From Nitrospinota bacterium (GTDB lineage: Bacteria > JADFOP01 > DATKYB01): a stretch of DNA of 52,048 nt. Position 1 is the stretch's first letter. The number at the start of each line of letters is the position of its first letter. Location of the stretch: assembly GCA_035528715.1 (NCBI GenBank), contig DATKYB010000130.1, positions 1 to 52,048 on the forward strand. The letters are read 5' to 3'. The position numbers and the translations under genes are program-made. Positions 1 to 10,100 of this stretch are shown here, one piece after another. The notes under the pieces are model-generated. The model was not told the DNA's origin. It did no database searches and was given only the letters and a program-made list of their open reading frames with translations.

Positions 1-34
1 ATATTAAAAGATTAATTTAAGGAGAGATATAAAA

Positions 35-1207
35 ATGAGTAAAAAAAATTATTTTTTTACCTCTGAATCTGTAGCAGAAGGACATCCTGACAAGATTGCT
101 GATCAGATATCTGATGCTGTTTTAGATGCTATTTATGAAAAGGACCCTATGGGGAGAGTAGCTTGTGAGACACTCGTTACAACAGGCTTAGCCTTTGTAG
201 CAGGAGAGATAACCACGAGCTGTTATGTTGATATTCCCAAGATAGTAAGGGATACCATCAAAGATATTGGCTACACAAGGGCTAAATTCGGCTTTGACTA
301 CGAGACCTGTGCTGTTATTACCTCTATAGATGAGCAATCACCTGATATAGCCAGGGGCGTAGACGAAGACCCAGAAACACAGAAAGAGCAGGGAGCTGGT
401 GACCAGGGGCTTATGTTTGGATACGCTACAAATGAAACCCCTGAACTGATGCCTGCACCCATTATGGTTGCTCATAAATTGGTCAAACAGCTTTCCTACG
501 TAAGAAAAAAAGATATGCTTCACTACTTAAGACCAGATGGAAAATCTCAGGTTACCATCGAATATATCAATGGAATGCCGTCAAGAATAGATAACATTGT
601 TATCTCGACACAACACAGCGATGACATTACTTTAAAGGAAGTAAGAGAAGATATTATCGAGAAGGTAATAAAACCTGTAGTTCCTCGTGAGATTTTTGAT
701 GAAGAAAATATAAAATACCATATTAATCCAACAGGAAGATTTGTTATCGGAGGTCCAAAGGGAGATACAGGGTTAACAGGAAGAAAGATAATCGTTGATA
801 CCTATGGGGGTATTGGTAGCCATGGAGGAGGATGTTTTTCAGGAAAAGATCCAACAAAGGTTGATAGGTCTGCTTCTTATATGGCTCGATATATCGCCAA
901 AAATATCGTAGCAGCAGGTATTTCAGATAAATGCGAAATACAATTAGCCTATGCTATCGGAGTGTCTGATCCGGTATCTGTAATGGTAGATACCTTTGGT
1001 ACAGGAAAAATAGAGGATAAAAAGATAAGGGAGATGGTTCGGGATAATTTTGATTTAAAACCAGCTGCTATTATAAAGGCTCTGGATTTGAGACGTCCAA
1101 TCTATAAAAAGACCGCTGTCTATGGCCATTTTGGTAGAAATGAACCAGAGTTCACATGGGAGAAGACAGATAAGGCAAAAATCTTAAAGAAGGATGCTGG
1201 TTTATAG
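35..1207 (+). CDS. metK: S-adenosylmethionine synthetase
   Basis: Methionine adenosyltransferase makes SAM from methionine and ATP in the cytoplasm. The 390-residue protein has the usual family length. It shows the N-terminal GHPDK motif with the catalytic His at residue 17, the GAGDQG ATP-site motif near residue 120, the [13 protein letters not shown] segment in the middle, and the [16 protein letters not shown] loop. A GGAG ribosome site lies about 10 bases before the ATG. ahcY follows after about 30 bases, so SAM synthesis and S-adenosylhomocysteine removal are probably co-transcribed. Only 34 bases of upstream DNA are present, so a promoter or SAM riboswitch cannot be judged. Identity is secure. 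Confidence 0.98.
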   Translation: MSKKNYFFTSESVAEGHPDKIADQISDAVLDAIYEKDPMGRVACETLVTTGLAFVAGEITTSCYVDIPKIVRDTIKDIGYTRAKFGFDYETCAVITSIDEQSPDIARGVDEDPETQKEQGAGDQGLMFGYATNETPELMPAPIMVAHKLVKQLSYVRKKDMLHYLRPDGKSQVTIEYINGMPSRIDNIVISTQHSDDITLKEVREDIIEKVIKPVVPREIFDEENIKYHINPTGRFVIGGPKGDTGLTGRKIIVDTYGGIGSHGGGCFSGKDPTKVDRSASYMARYIAKNIVAAGISDKCEIQLAYAIGVSDPVSVMVDTFGTGKIEDKKIREMVRDNFDLKPAAIIKALDLRRPIYKKTAVYGHFGRNEPEFTWEKTDKAKILKKDAGL

Positions 1208-1238
1208 ACAAATTTAATATTCAAGGAGAAACAGAATA

Positions 1239-2495
1239 ATGGATTGTGATATAAAAGATATTTCATTAGCAAAAAAGGGAAGGCTGAGAATTGAATGGGC
1301 TAATCGAAGTATGCCCGTATTGAATCTGATTAAAAAAAGATTTGAAAAGGAAAAACCCCTGAAAGGTTTTAAAATAGCTGCATGCCTTCACGTTACTACA
1401 GAAACAGCAAGCCTTATGAAAACACTTAAATCTGGTGGAGCACAAGTAGCCTTGTGTGCTTCAAACCCTTTAAGCACGCAAGATGACGTTGCTGCATCGC
1501 TAGTAAAGGATAGCAAGGTTCCTGTTTTTGCCATAAATGGAGAGGACAATAAGACCTACTATCAACACATAAACAAAACCCTTGATATCAAACCCCATAC
1601 TACCATGGATGACGGGGCAGATTTGGTGTCTACAGTCCATTCCGAAAGAAAGGAATTGATAAAGAGCATTATTGGAGGGACAGAGGAGACAACAACAGGG
1701 GTTATAAGATTGAAAAGCATGGCTGATAAAGGGGTATTAAAATTTCCTCTTATTGCTGTTAATGATGCGACGACAAAACACCTCTTTGATAACAGATACG
1801 GAACAGGCCAAAGTACACTGGATGGAATTATTAGAGCTACAAACCGCTTAATTGCCGGGTCTGTTTTTGTTGTTTGCGGTTATGGTTGGTGCGGGAAAGG
1901 GGTAGCCATGAGAGCAAAAGGATGTGGTGGAAGGGTGGTTGTTACTGAAGTTGATCCTTTAAGAGGTCTTGAGGCGATTATGGATGGATTCGAGGTGATG
2001 CCCATTTCAGAAGCTGCAAAGATTGGTGATTTCTTTGTAACACTGACCGGTGATATTGAGGTAATAAGAAAAGAGCATTTCAAATTAATGAAAGATGGAG
2101 CGATTATAGCTAATTCTGGACACTTCAATGTAGAGTTAGATATTAATATTTTAAAGAAAATAACTAAGAAAAAAAGGAAGATAAGAGAGTTTATAGAAGA
2201 ATTTACTTTAACAAATGGTAAAAGAATAAATCTTCTGGGAGATGGCAGGCTAATAAATTTAACCGCAGCTGAAGGCCATCCTTCTAGTGTTATGGATATG
2301 AGCTTTGCCAACCAGGCCCTTTGCGCAGAATTTTTGGTAAAGAAAGGGAAAAAGCTCGAAAAAAAGGTCTATAATGTCCCAGAAGAGATAGATCGGTATA
2401 TTGCTAAGTTAAATCTTGATTCCCTGGGTGTGAAGATAGATAAATTGACAAGAAAACAAAAAATCTATCTTAAGTCCTGGGAAATAGGGACATAA
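1239..2495 (+). CDS. ahcY: Adenosylhomocysteinase (SAH hydrolase)
   Basis: This enzyme reversibly hydrolyses S-adenosylhomocysteine to adenosine and homocysteine, relieving product inhibition of SAM-dependent methylases. The 418-residue length fits the shorter bacterial/archaeal form. Visible motifs are HVTTETA near residue 50, the [14 protein letters not shown] substrate-site segment, and the NAD-binding glycine motif CGYGWCGKG near residue 210. The tail ends LKSWEIGT rather than the KPxHYRY-type ending of longer homologues. A clear AAGGAG precedes the ATG. It sits directly behind metK, and a strong terminator follows 20 bases after the stop, so metK-ahcY looks like a two-gene unit. Confidence 0.97.
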   Translation: MDCDIKDISLAKKGRLRIEWANRSMPVLNLIKKRFEKEKPLKGFKIAACLHVTTETASLMKTLKSGGAQVALCASNPLSTQDDVAASLVKDSKVPVFAINGEDNKTYYQHINKTLDIKPHTTMDDGADLVSTVHSERKELIKSIIGGTEETTTGVIRLKSMADKGVLKFPLIAVNDATTKHLFDNRYGTGQSTLDGIIRATNRLIAGSVFVVCGYGWCGKGVAMRAKGCGGRVVVTEVDPLRGLEAIMDGFEVMPISEAAKIGDFFVTLTGDIEVIRKEHFKLMKDGAIIANSGHFNVELDINILKKITKKKRKIREFIEEFTLTNGKRINLLGDGRLINLTAAEGHPSSVMDMSFANQALCAEFLVKKGKKLEKKVYNVPEEIDRYIAKLNLDSLGVKIDKLTRKQKIYLKSWEIGT

Positions 2496-2515
2496 AAAAT
2501 TTCTATAAAAGAGAG

Positions 2516-2546
2516 AAAACCCCTGGTTTCGGCCGGGGGTTTTTTC
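2516..2546 (+). terminator. Rho-independent terminator after ahcY
   Basis: An 11-bp stem (AAAACCCCTGG paired with CCGGGGGTTTT, one G-T pair) around a six-base loop runs into a T tract. It closes the metK-ahcY unit and marks the boundary of the following GC-richer block. Confidence 0.92.
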
Positions 2547-2651
2547 TTGTTCTTTTTTAGAAATCTATCATAACGATTTTGATAAGCTCGAATACTGGAT
2601 TGGTCTCTTTAGTAAATATTTAAAAAGTTATGCCTGTTGAGGAACAAAACA

Positions 2652-3821
2652 GTGAAATATAGGCTTGTCGGGTTACTCTCATTGGGGCATATGTTTACAG
2701 ATATAAATCAGGGGGCAGTGCCTGCACTGTTGCCTTTTTTGATTTTTGAACATCACCTCTCATATATGGCAGCCGCAGGCATCGTATTTGCCTCCAATTT
2801 TGCATCCACGCTTGTGCAGCCCTTATTCGGGCATGCTGCAGATCGTTTTTCAAAACCCTGGTTATTGCCGCTTGGAGTTTTCCTGGCAGGATTTGGTATT
2901 TCCCTGATAGGGCTTTTTACAAGCTATGAGCTTATAATCATAGCAGCAATTCTCAGCGGCATCGGTGTCGCTGCATACCATCCTGAAGGGGCACGTCTTG
3001 TTAATTTTGCTTCGGGAGAAGAGAAGGGAATGGCAATGAGCCTCTTTGGTGTAGGGGGCACTCTTGGCTTTGCAGTCGGACCGATATTCGCGACCATGGC
3101 TCTTATTTTTTTTGGATTGAAGGGTACACTTATTCTCTTGGTGCCGGCGAGCCTCATAGCTATTGTTATGGCTTCTCAGATTTCCAATTTTTCAAAGTTC
3201 GAAAAAACAGCTAATACTCATGCGGAAGATACGATTTCCAAGACACTTCCTGATGCGTGGGCTCCTTTTACCCGTCTGACCTTTAATGTCATTGGCCGCT
3301 CTATTCTTTTTTACAGTCTTAATACTTTTATCCCCTTATATTGGATCAGCGTCCTGAACCAGTCAAAGGTGTCAGGAGCAACCGCACTTACCATCATGTC
3401 TGCATCAGGCGTCATCGGAAATATACTCGGTGGAAAGCTGGCCGACCGTTTCGGCCACATTAAAATCATGTTTATCGGGTTTAGCGTCCTTATTCCCCTT
3501 ATGCCGGCCCTAATATGGGTGAGCAATCCCCATATCGCCATGTTTCTCTTAGCTCCGATAGGAATGGCAATTTTCGCTGTCTACAGCCCGCTGATCGTGA
3601 TGGGACAGAATTATCTGCCTAATCATATTGGATTGTCATCAGGAATAACGATTGGGGCTGCGGTTGCGATTGGAGGAGTTGCCGCACCTTTGCTCGGCAA
3701 GGTTGCAGACCTCTATGGAATATGGTCAGCTCTGGCAGGGGTTGCTTTTCTACCAATATTGTTTGCAGGAATGACCCTGACACTGCCTGATAGAAAAGAT
3801 TTGCCGATTCGAAAAGAATAA
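2652..3821 (+). CDS. MFS transporter, fosmidomycin-resistance (Fsr) type
   Basis: This is an inner-membrane drug/H+ antiporter-type protein of about 390 residues with about 12 hydrophobic segments. The N-terminal GHMFTDINQGAVPALLPF segment, the FGHAADRF loop after TM2, and the C-terminal LPNHIGLSSG and GGVAAPLLGKVAD segments are typical of the Fsr family; the exact substrate is inferred only from family membership. The frame also opens upstream with TTG at 2637, but GAGGA at 2639-2643 lies 8 bases before the GTG at 2652, which therefore looks like the better start. The base composition is visibly richer in GC than most of the window. No co-directional partner follows; convergent tRNA genes come next. 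Confidence 0.85.
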   Translation: MKYRLVGLLSLGHMFTDINQGAVPALLPFLIFEHHLSYMAAAGIVFASNFASTLVQPLFGHAADRFSKPWLLPLGVFLAGFGISLIGLFTSYELIIIAAILSGIGVAAYHPEGARLVNFASGEEKGMAMSLFGVGGTLGFAVGPIFATMALIFFGLKGTLILLVPASLIAIVMASQISNFSKFEKTANTHAEDTISKTLPDAWAPFTRLTFNVIGRSILFYSLNTFIPLYWISVLNQSKVSGATALTIMSASGVIGNILGGKLADRFGHIKIMFIGFSVLIPLMPALIWVSNPHIAMFLLAPIGMAIFAVYSPLIVMGQNYLPNHIGLSSGITIGAAVAIGGVAAPLLGKVADLYGIWSALAGVAFLPILFAGMTLTLPDRKDLPIRKE

Positions 3822-3823
3822 TT

Positions 3824-3899
3824 TGGTAGCCCCAAGGGGATTCGAACCCCTGTTACCGCCGTGAGAGGGCGGCGTCCTAGGCCTCTAGACGATGGGGCC
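3824..3899 (-). tRNA. tRNA-Glu (anticodon CTC)
   Basis: This is a 76-base cloverleaf with encoded CCA. The anticodon stem CCGCC/GGCGG encloses loop CTCTCAC, giving anticodon CTC (codon GAG). The T arm holds GGTTCGAATCC. The acceptor stem starts with a G1-U72 pair and the discriminator is A. It lies four bases from tRNA-Gln and on the same strand as glnS and gltX, so the group is probably one transcript or a tRNA tail to it. A TTC-anticodon Glu tRNA would be needed elsewhere to read GAA. Confidence 0.95.
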
Positions 3900-3903
3900 A
3901 TCA

Positions 3904-3977
3904 TGGCTGGGGAGAGAGGATTCGAACCTCTGTACCCAGATCCAGAGTCTGGTGTCCTGCCGCTAGACGACTCCCCA
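3904..3977 (-). tRNA. tRNA-Gln (anticodon CTG)
   Basis: This is a 74-base cloverleaf with encoded CCA. The anticodon stem CCAGA/TCTGG surrounds loop CTCTGGA, giving anticodon CTG (codon CAG). The first acceptor pair is the weak U1-A72 and the discriminator is G73, both known recognition elements for bacterial GlnRS. That agrees with glnS lying about 100 bases upstream on the same strand. Confidence 0.95.
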
Positions 3978-4080
3978 TATTTGATATGAAGTTTTATAAA
4001 TATAAATTACAAGCAGAGCACAGTCAAGAAAAAATCAGCTCTCGATCACCTTTTATACAGTCGATAACACTTTCCAAAAA

Positions 4081-5778
4081 TTATGAGTTCTTATTTCCCT
4101 TTTGTGCTTTCTCTATCTTTGCCCATGTATCGCGAAGTGATACTGTCCTGTTGAATACGAGTGAACCACTTTTAGAATCAGGATCTACGCAGAAATAGCC
4201 CAATCGTAAAAACTGGTAAATGCTTCCGGGTTTTGCATCTTTCAGGCTTGGTTCAACATAGCACTCTTTCAAGATCTCAAGAGAGTGTGGATTGATGCAA
4301 GACTTCATATCATCCTCGCTACCGGGATCCTCCACAGTAAAAAGACGATCATACAGACAAACTTCAGCCTTCAGCGCATGTTCAGCAGATACCCAATGAA
4401 GAGTTCCCTTTACCTTTCGTCCCTCCTGCAGAGAACCACTCCTCGTTTTCGGATCAAAGGTACAACGGAGTTCAACTACGTCACCGGTCTTCTCATCTTT
4501 CACAACTTTTTCACATTTGATAATATAGGCATGTTTAAGTCTTGCCTCGCGACCAGGAGCAAGCCTGAAGTATTTCTTCGGAGGATCTTCCCGGAAGTCA
4601 TCTTGTTCAATGTAAATAACTCGTGAAAAAGGGACTTTTCTTGTGCCGGCTGAGGGGTCCTCAGGATTGTTTTCCGCTTCGAGTTCTTCTGCTTTGTCTT
4701 CAGGATAGTTATCAATAACAACTTTGAGCGGTCTCAAAACGGCCATCACTCGCGGAGCACACTTGTTCAGATTCTCGCGGATGCAGTATTCAAGGAGTGC
4801 AATGTCAACAATACTGTCACTTTTTGCCACTCCTATACGATTACAGAAGCTGCGTATTGCTTCAGGGGTGTAACCTCTCCTGTGCATTCCCGAAATCGTC
4901 GGCATTCTTGGATCGTCCCATCCTTTGACATGTCCTTCCTTTACCAATTGCAAGAGCTTGCGTTTGCTCATAACAGTATAACCGAGATTCAGACGGGCGA
5001 ACTCGATCTGCTGAGGATGGTATATTCCAAGGTTATCCACAAACCAGTCATAGAGGGGACGGTGGTCCTCAAATTCCAGGGTACATATAGAATGAGTAAT
5101 TCTTTCAATAGAATCACTTTGACCATGGGCCCAGTCGTACATCGGATAGATGCACCATTTGTCACCGGTTCGATGATGAGTGGCATGGAGGACTCGGTAC
5201 ATCACCGGATCTCGCATATTGATATTTCCGGATGACATATCGATTTTAGCACGAAGCACACGAGAACCGTCTGGAAACTCGCCTGCCCCCATCCTCTCGA
5301 ACAGTTCAAGGTTCTCTTCGACAGAACGGTTACGATACGGACTTTCTCTTCCGGGTTCTGTCAGGGTACCACGATTCTTCCGTATTTCATCAGCGCTTTG
5401 ATCGTCAACATACGCCTTGCCATCTTTAATGAGCTTTAATGCATATTCATAGAGTTGGTCAAAATAGTCAGAGGCATAATATTCCCTGTCTTCCCAATCG
5501 AAACCAAGCCACTTCACATCTTTCTTGATTGATTCAACATATTCCTCTTCTTCCTTTACGGGATTCGTGTCATCGAACCGAAGATTGCAGAGTCCATTGT
5601 ATTCAGCGGCAAGGCCGAAATTAAGGCATATCGATTTTGCATGACCTATATGGAGATAGCCGTTTGGCTCTGGAGGAAAACGCGTATGTACCCGACCTTC
5701 ATATTTATTCGTCTTAAGATCGTCGTCTATAATCTCTTTAATAAAATTTGATGTAGTAGGCGTTTCTTCTCTGCTCAT
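4081..5778 (-). CDS. glnS: Glutaminyl-tRNA synthetase
   Basis: A class I aminoacyl-tRNA synthetase that charges tRNA-Gln directly with glutamine. The 565-residue length is close to the E. coli enzyme (about 554). The HIGH motif is intact as [12 protein letters not shown], with HIGH at residues 43-46. The KMSKS counterpart is VMSKRKL near residue 270, followed by the C-terminal beta-barrel anticodon-binding part. GGAG precedes the ATG by about 10 bases. It follows gltX by 34 bases on the minus strand and precedes tRNA-Gln. Many bacteria lack GlnRS and use GatCAB, so its presence beside its own tRNA, in a GC-richer block, suggests acquisition as a unit. Confidence 0.97.
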   Translation of the reverse strand: MSREETPTTSNFIKEIIDDDLKTNKYEGRVHTRFPPEPNGYLHIGHAKSICLNFGLAAEYNGLCNLRFDDTNPVKEEEEYVESIKKDVKWLGFDWEDREYYASDYFDQLYEYALKLIKDGKAYVDDQSADEIRKNRGTLTEPGRESPYRNRSVEENLELFERMGAGEFPDGSRVLRAKIDMSSGNINMRDPVMYRVLHATHHRTGDKWCIYPMYDWAHGQSDSIERITHSICTLEFEDHRPLYDWFVDNLGIYHPQQIEFARLNLGYTVMSKRKLLQLVKEGHVKGWDDPRMPTISGMHRRGYTPEAIRSFCNRIGVAKSDSIVDIALLEYCIRENLNKCAPRVMAVLRPLKVVIDNYPEDKAEELEAENNPEDPSAGTRKVPFSRVIYIEQDDFREDPPKKYFRLAPGREARLKHAYIIKCEKVVKDEKTGDVVELRCTFDPKTRSGSLQEGRKVKGTLHWVSAEHALKAEVCLYDRLFTVEDPGSEDDMKSCINPHSLEILKECYVEPSLKDAKPGSIYQFLRLGYFCVDPDSKSGSLVFNRTVSLRDTWAKIEKAQKGNKNS

Positions 5779-5812
5779 AATCGTATTTCTCCAAAAGTGT
5801 ATTTATAAATAA

Positions 5813-7231
5813 TTAAGAAGCTTCTATTGTCCGTATTGCCCTTTCAAGCCTTTTCAACGTCTTTTCTTTTCCGATAATTTCCAGCAGTTCAAAGATTCCT
5901 GGACTTTTTGTGTCCCCTGTCATTGCAACACGAACAGGCTGTGCAAGATGTTTTAGCTTGATCTGATGTTTTTCTATTATCTTTACAAATACTTTTTCGA
6001 GTGCTTCTTTCCTGAAATCAGGTAGGTCAGACAAAGCTCCTTCCAGATCCTTAAGATAGGGAAGGCTCTTTTCATTCAGAAATTTTTCTTTTGATTTTTC
6101 CTCGTATTTTACCTCTTCTGCAATATAGTAGCTAAGTGTTTTTGCAAGTTCGACAAGCGTTTTTGAACGCTTTCTTAATGTTTCAACCGCTCTTTCTAGC
6201 CATTCCTTGTCAAGAGTCTCTTCTCCACTGATTATATGCTCCTTTTCGAGGAATGGTATTACAAGTTCAGTCAGTTGTTTTGACGATGTATTGATTATAT
6301 ACTGACTGTTTATCCAGTGCAGTTTTTCGGGGTTGAAGACAGCCGCAGATTTTCCTGCATTCTCGAGAGTGAACTTCTCTACCAACTCATCCTTCGAAAA
6401 GATTTCCTGGTCACCATATGACCAGCCAAGTCGCACGAGATAGTTTAAGAGCGCTTCGGGCAGGTAGCCCATCTCCCGATAGGCCTGAACAGAGGTTGCC
6501 CCATGTCTCTTGCTAAGCCTTGCTTTATCTGATCCGAGTATCATTGGAAGATGTGCAAAGTGAGGCACTTCGCAGCCAAGTGCTCTGTAGATATGAATCT
6601 GCTTCGGAGTATTGTTCAGATGGTCGTCACCGCGGATGACATGAGTAATGTTCATATCCATATCATCAACCACAACAACAAAATTATACGTTGGACTTTC
6701 ATCTGAACGGAGGATTATAAAATCATCGAACATTGAATTCTCGTAAGTTACATTTCCCTTTATATCATCCTCGACAACTGTCGTACCGGCCTTAGGCATC
6801 TTGAATCTCACAACAGGGGTTACGCCAGCAACCGGCTCCTTCCTTTCCCGGCACCTGCCGTCATATTTCGACGTTTCTCCTGCTTTTATTGCAGCCTGTC
6901 TCTTCTGTTCGAGCTCGTCTGGAGAACAGTAACAGTAATACGCTTTATCTTCATCCAGCAATTTCCAAATATTGCTTTTGTATATATCAAGACGGTCCGT
7001 CTGTCTGTAGGGGCCTTCATCCCAGTCAAGACCAAGCCATTTCATCCCGTCAATGATCGCCTCTATATATTCATCAGTGGATCTCGTCCTGTCAGTGTCT
7101 TCAATGCGCAAAACGAACACGCCCTCGTTATGGCGTGCATAGAGCCAGTTATATATAGCTGTTCTTGCCCCTCCAATATGCAGATAACCTGTCGGGCTGG
7201 GCGCGAACCTGACTCTGACAGTTTCTTTCAT
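5813..7231 (-). CDS. gltX: Glutamyl-tRNA synthetase
   Basis: A class I synthetase joining glutamate to tRNA-Glu. The 472-residue protein carries [12 protein letters not shown] (HIGG at residues 18-21), a YCYC...RC zinc-site segment near residues 98-127, and the KMSKS counterpart ARLSKRHG near residue 240. The C-terminal part is a helical anticodon-binding domain. AAGGGA precedes the ATG. Whether it is discriminating (Glu only) or non-discriminating cannot be told from motifs, but the neighbouring GlnRS makes a discriminating enzyme more likely. It lies between the MEMO gene and glnS on the minus strand. Confidence 0.97.
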   Translation of the reverse strand: MKETVRVRFAPSPTGYLHIGGARTAIYNWLYARHNEGVFVLRIEDTDRTRSTDEYIEAIIDGMKWLGLDWDEGPYRQTDRLDIYKSNIWKLLDEDKAYYCYCSPDELEQKRQAAIKAGETSKYDGRCRERKEPVAGVTPVVRFKMPKAGTTVVEDDIKGNVTYENSMFDDFIILRSDESPTYNFVVVVDDMDMNITHVIRGDDHLNNTPKQIHIYRALGCEVPHFAHLPMILGSDKARLSKRHGATSVQAYREMGYLPEALLNYLVRLGWSYGDQEIFSKDELVEKFTLENAGKSAAVFNPEKLHWINSQYIINTSSKQLTELVIPFLEKEHIISGEETLDKEWLERAVETLRKRSKTLVELAKTLSYYIAEEVKYEEKSKEKFLNEKSLPYLKDLEGALSDLPDFRKEALEKVFVKIIEKHQIKLKHLAQPVRVAMTGDTKSPGIFELLEIIGKEKTLKRLERAIRTIEAS

Positions 7232-7250
7232 GATAATTATCCCTTATCCA

Positions 7251-8054
7251 TTATTTTATCAAGAGACCAGCATATCCTACCACATGTTCGTAATCACCGC
7301 TGACCTCTCCTGATGTAGTATATCTTATGAGCTCACACTCCTTTGCTCCTAAGAGTTTCGATGCAATGATCGTAGTAGTCGTAGGTATAAATCCACACAT
7401 AGAGATGTGATTTTCCTTTATAGTAGTATAAAGACCTTCTGAATTAAGTTTCAATATCTCGTCTATAGCCTTCTTATCCTTTTCCACAGCAGACTCATGA
7501 GATTCATAGTGGGTCATATCTGTACTGGCAATGATTAAAGTCTCTTTATCGATAGCTTCTATTCCTTTATAAATAGCATTTCCCACATCTTCACAGATCT
7601 CGTAATCGCTTCGCATTAATGAAATAGGAACAATGGTAAAGTCTTCAATAAAATACTGGATAAAAGGTAATTGAACTTCGAGGGAGTGTTCTCTTACATG
7701 GCCCATAGAATCGTTCTTGAGATATCTTGATTGGTTAATTATTGCGTTTGCAAGTTCAGAATTAATCTTCACGTTGCCTGTGGGCATTTCCCATTCCCCA
7801 TCAGCCATAACAGAAGCAGGGGCACCAATGCCTGTGTGGTTTGGGCCTATGATAACGATATTTTTGGGTAATTGGATCCTCGAGTAAACCTCGCCAGCAA
7901 CCCCTCCTGAGTATATATAACCTGCATGAGGACAAACAGCAGCAATAACCTTTTCTTTCTTTACATCTTCAACTGTAAATTCTTTTATCTGTTTCCTTAC
8001 TTCAGATCCATCATGCGGATAAAACTGTCCGGCTACTGCCGGCTTTCTTATCAT
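7251..8054 (-). CDS. MEMO1 family protein (AmmeMemoRadiSam protein B-like)
   Basis: This 267-residue protein belongs to the MEMO family, a fold related to non-haem iron extradiol dioxygenases. It begins RKPAVAGQFYP and contains VCPHAGYIYSGG and IIGPNHTG, each with a conserved His. STDMTHY and CGFIPTTT occur further on. In many bacteria it stands with an AMMECR1 protein and a radical SAM protein; neither is present here, so its role is open. A very strong ribosome site (AGGGGGGGTG) precedes the ATG by five bases. It sits between hisS and gltX, 30 bases after hisS and 19 before gltX, so it is probably co-transcribed. Confidence 0.9.
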   Translation of the reverse strand: MIRKPAVAGQFYPHDGSEVRKQIKEFTVEDVKKEKVIAAVCPHAGYIYSGGVAGEVYSRIQLPKNIVIIGPNHTGIGAPASVMADGEWEMPTGNVKINSELANAIINQSRYLKNDSMGHVREHSLEVQLPFIQYFIEDFTIVPISLMRSDYEICEDVGNAIYKGIEAIDKETLIIASTDMTHYESHESAVEKDKKAIDEILKLNSEGLYTTIKENHISMCGFIPTTTTIIASKLLGAKECELIRYTTSGEVSGDYEHVVGYAGLLIK

Positions 8055-8084
8055 TTTTTCACCCCCCCTAAATAAATAGAAAAA

Positions 8085-9338
8085 TTATCCCTTTAACAAT
8101 TTATGGATATGATCTTCAGCCCCTGTGATTTCAATCTCTTCTTGTTTTCCATCTCTCATATTTTTCAGTATTAAGGTACCCTTATTTATCTCATCATCCC
8201 CTAATATCATTACGTATTTCACATTATACTTATCTGCTTTTCGCATCTGGCTCTTAAGACTTTTAGGTTCATAATCCTTTTCAGAACTGATACCCCTGGA
8301 CCTCAGTTTATCAAGGATTTTAAAGGCAACTTCTTCAGCCTTTTTCCCTAGGGATGCGATAAATACTGTTGGACCACTTTCAAGCATTTTTATATTGAGA
8401 ACTGATACCAACCTCTCTAAACCAATAGCAAAACCAAAAGCAGGGGTAGGGGGACCGCCTACTTCTTCCACGAGATTATCGTACCTTCCTCCCCCAGCAA
8501 TAGCATTCTGGGCACCCAATCCTTTGACCGTGATCTCAAAGGCAGTTCTTGTGTAATAATCAAGCCCTCTTACCAGATGGTCTTCTATCTTGTAATCTAT
8601 TTTCAATTGGGAAAGAAGACGTAGGACCTCTTTAAAGTGTTCATAACAATCCTTGCATACAAATTCCCTAGTCGTAGGGGCATCAACCAGAGCCTTTTTA
8701 CAATCATCCTCTTTGCAGTCGAGAATTCTTAAAGGGTTTCTTTTAAACCTGTTCTTACAGTTCTTACATAAACGATTAATCTTCTTCTCAAGAAAGAAAG
8801 TCAGGGCTTCTTTAAATTGGGGACGGCACTCTTTACATCCCAGGCTATTAATAAGAAGGCTTTTGTTTTCAATTTCTAACCTGTCCAGATATTGATCTAA
8901 CATGGAGATAATCTCAGCATCCAAAGAGGGATTATCAGAACCAAGGGCTTCAACGTTAATTTGGTAAAACTGACGCTGCCTCCCTGCCTGGGGACGCTCA
9001 TACCTGAACATCGGCCCTAAACAATAGACCTTTAGAACAGAAGGGTGTTTATAGAGTTTATGCTCTATATAAGCTCGCACTACAGAAGCCGTGGCTTCAG
9101 GCCTCAGGGTAATCTCTTCTCCTCCTTTATCAACAAAAGAATACATCTCCTTTTCAACGATATCTGTGGTCTCTCCTATACCTCTTGCAAAAAGAGCAGT
9201 GTTTTCAAAGATAGGGATTTTTATCTCTGAAAAACCATAGGTTTCAAATATATCCCTTGCCGCCATTTCAACAATTTGCCATTTTCTCACTTCGTGAGGC
9301 AGAATATCTTTAACCCCTCTAACAGCCCTGATCTCCAT
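8085..9338 (-). CDS. hisS: Histidyl-tRNA synthetase
   Basis: A class II synthetase that charges tRNA-His. The chosen start gives 417 residues beginning MEIRAVRGVKDILP. GAGGGA lies six bases before this ATG, whereas an upstream ATG at 9344 sits directly against the ribosome site; the open frame extends further to 9377 inside the sirtuin gene. Motif 2 appears as LRPEATASVVR and MFRYERPQAGRQRQFYQ, the His-binding signature as VRGLDYYTRTAFEI, and motif 3 as FGFAIGLERL. The C-terminal anticodon domain follows. Only two bases separate it from the sirtuin stop, so the two are translationally close. Confidence 0.96.
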   Translation of the reverse strand: MEIRAVRGVKDILPHEVRKWQIVEMAARDIFETYGFSEIKIPIFENTALFARGIGETTDIVEKEMYSFVDKGGEEITLRPEATASVVRAYIEHKLYKHPSVLKVYCLGPMFRYERPQAGRQRQFYQINVEALGSDNPSLDAEIISMLDQYLDRLEIENKSLLINSLGCKECRPQFKEALTFFLEKKINRLCKNCKNRFKRNPLRILDCKEDDCKKALVDAPTTREFVCKDCYEHFKEVLRLLSQLKIDYKIEDHLVRGLDYYTRTAFEITVKGLGAQNAIAGGGRYDNLVEEVGGPPTPAFGFAIGLERLVSVLNIKMLESGPTVFIASLGKKAEEVAFKILDKLRSRGISSEKDYEPKSLKSQMRKADKYNVKYVMILGDDEINKGTLILKNMRDGKQEEIEITGAEDHIHKLLKG

Positions 9339-9340
9339 TT

Positions 9341-10093
9341 TCATTCCCTCAATTTTAATGATTCGCTGTGAAGGCAAGGTAATATCTCCCCCGCCTTTCC
9401 TAAATAGGTATCGTCCATAAAGTGCGAGATGGGTGTCCTGTCTATATTTATCTCTATGACATAGGCACCAGATTGTTTTGCAATTAATGGTAGAGAAGCT
9501 GCAGGCTCAACAATAGCAGAGGTCCCAATAACAAAAAAAAGTTCGCATCTTCTGATATTTTCCAAAGCCTTAGAAATAATACCCTCGGGGAGAGCTTCTC
9601 CAAACCAGACAACATCAGGCCGAAAGAGTGCACTGCACTCACAAAGGGGAGGAACGTTGTCTGATAATACCTCATGATTCAAAAAAGTCTTTTCTTCTTT
9701 TGTGCAGCGAACCCTCCAAATATTTCCATGGAGCTCCAAAATCTTTTGGCTTCCTGCTTTGGCGTGCAAACCATCCACGTTTTGTGTTATAAGACAAAAA
9801 TCATTGAAGGTATTCTCCCATTCAGCAATGATGTTATGGGCCGGATTGGGCTTTATATCACGGATGATCTCTCGCCTCCAGCTGTACCACTCCCAGACAA
9901 GCTTCGGGTCTCTGGAAAAGGCAGAAGGGGTTGCAAGCTCCTCAGCCCTGAAGTTACGCCACAATCCATCTTTTCCCCTGAAGGTTGGAACACCGCTCTC
10001 TGCTGAGACTCCAGCACCTGTTAACACTGCTGCTGAGCGGGCTTTTTTAAAAGCATTTAATGTCTCTTCTTTTATTCTAATCTCAGTCTCCAT
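9341..10093 (-). CDS. cobB: NAD-dependent deacylase, SIR2 family (CobB-like)
   Basis: A sirtuin removing acyl groups from lysines with NAD+. The GAGVSAESGVPTFRG motif begins the Rossmann fold, TQNVDGLH and ELHG (catalytic His) follow, and RPDVVWFGE is intact. A YxxR pair (YSWR) near residue 80 is the acyl-pocket signature of class III sirtuins that prefer succinyl or malonyl groups. Only one Cys is seen in the first half of the zinc site (RC followed by TKEE), with CEC in the second half, so metal binding may be modified. The frame opens at TTG 10129, but ATG 10093 gives the usual family N-terminus. There is no ribosome site, yet a promoter ends seven bases before this ATG. Confidence 0.9.
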   Translation of the reverse strand: METEIRIKEETLNAFKKARSAAVLTGAGVSAESGVPTFRGKDGLWRNFRAEELATPSAFSRDPKLVWEWYSWRREIIRDIKPNPAHNIIAEWENTFNDFCLITQNVDGLHAKAGSQKILELHGNIWRVRCTKEEKTFLNHEVLSDNVPPLCECSALFRPDVVWFGEALPEGIISKALENIRRCELFFVIGTSAIVEPAASLPLIAKQSGAYVIEINIDRTPISHFMDDTYLGKAGEILPCLHSESLKLRE

Positions 10094-10100
10094 GGAAACG

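Noticed and set aside
1880-2311. 143-residue minus-strand open frame inside ahcY
   Set aside because: It is a shadow of the ahcY coding frame: no ribosome site, low-complexity composition, and it fully overlaps a well-supported gene.
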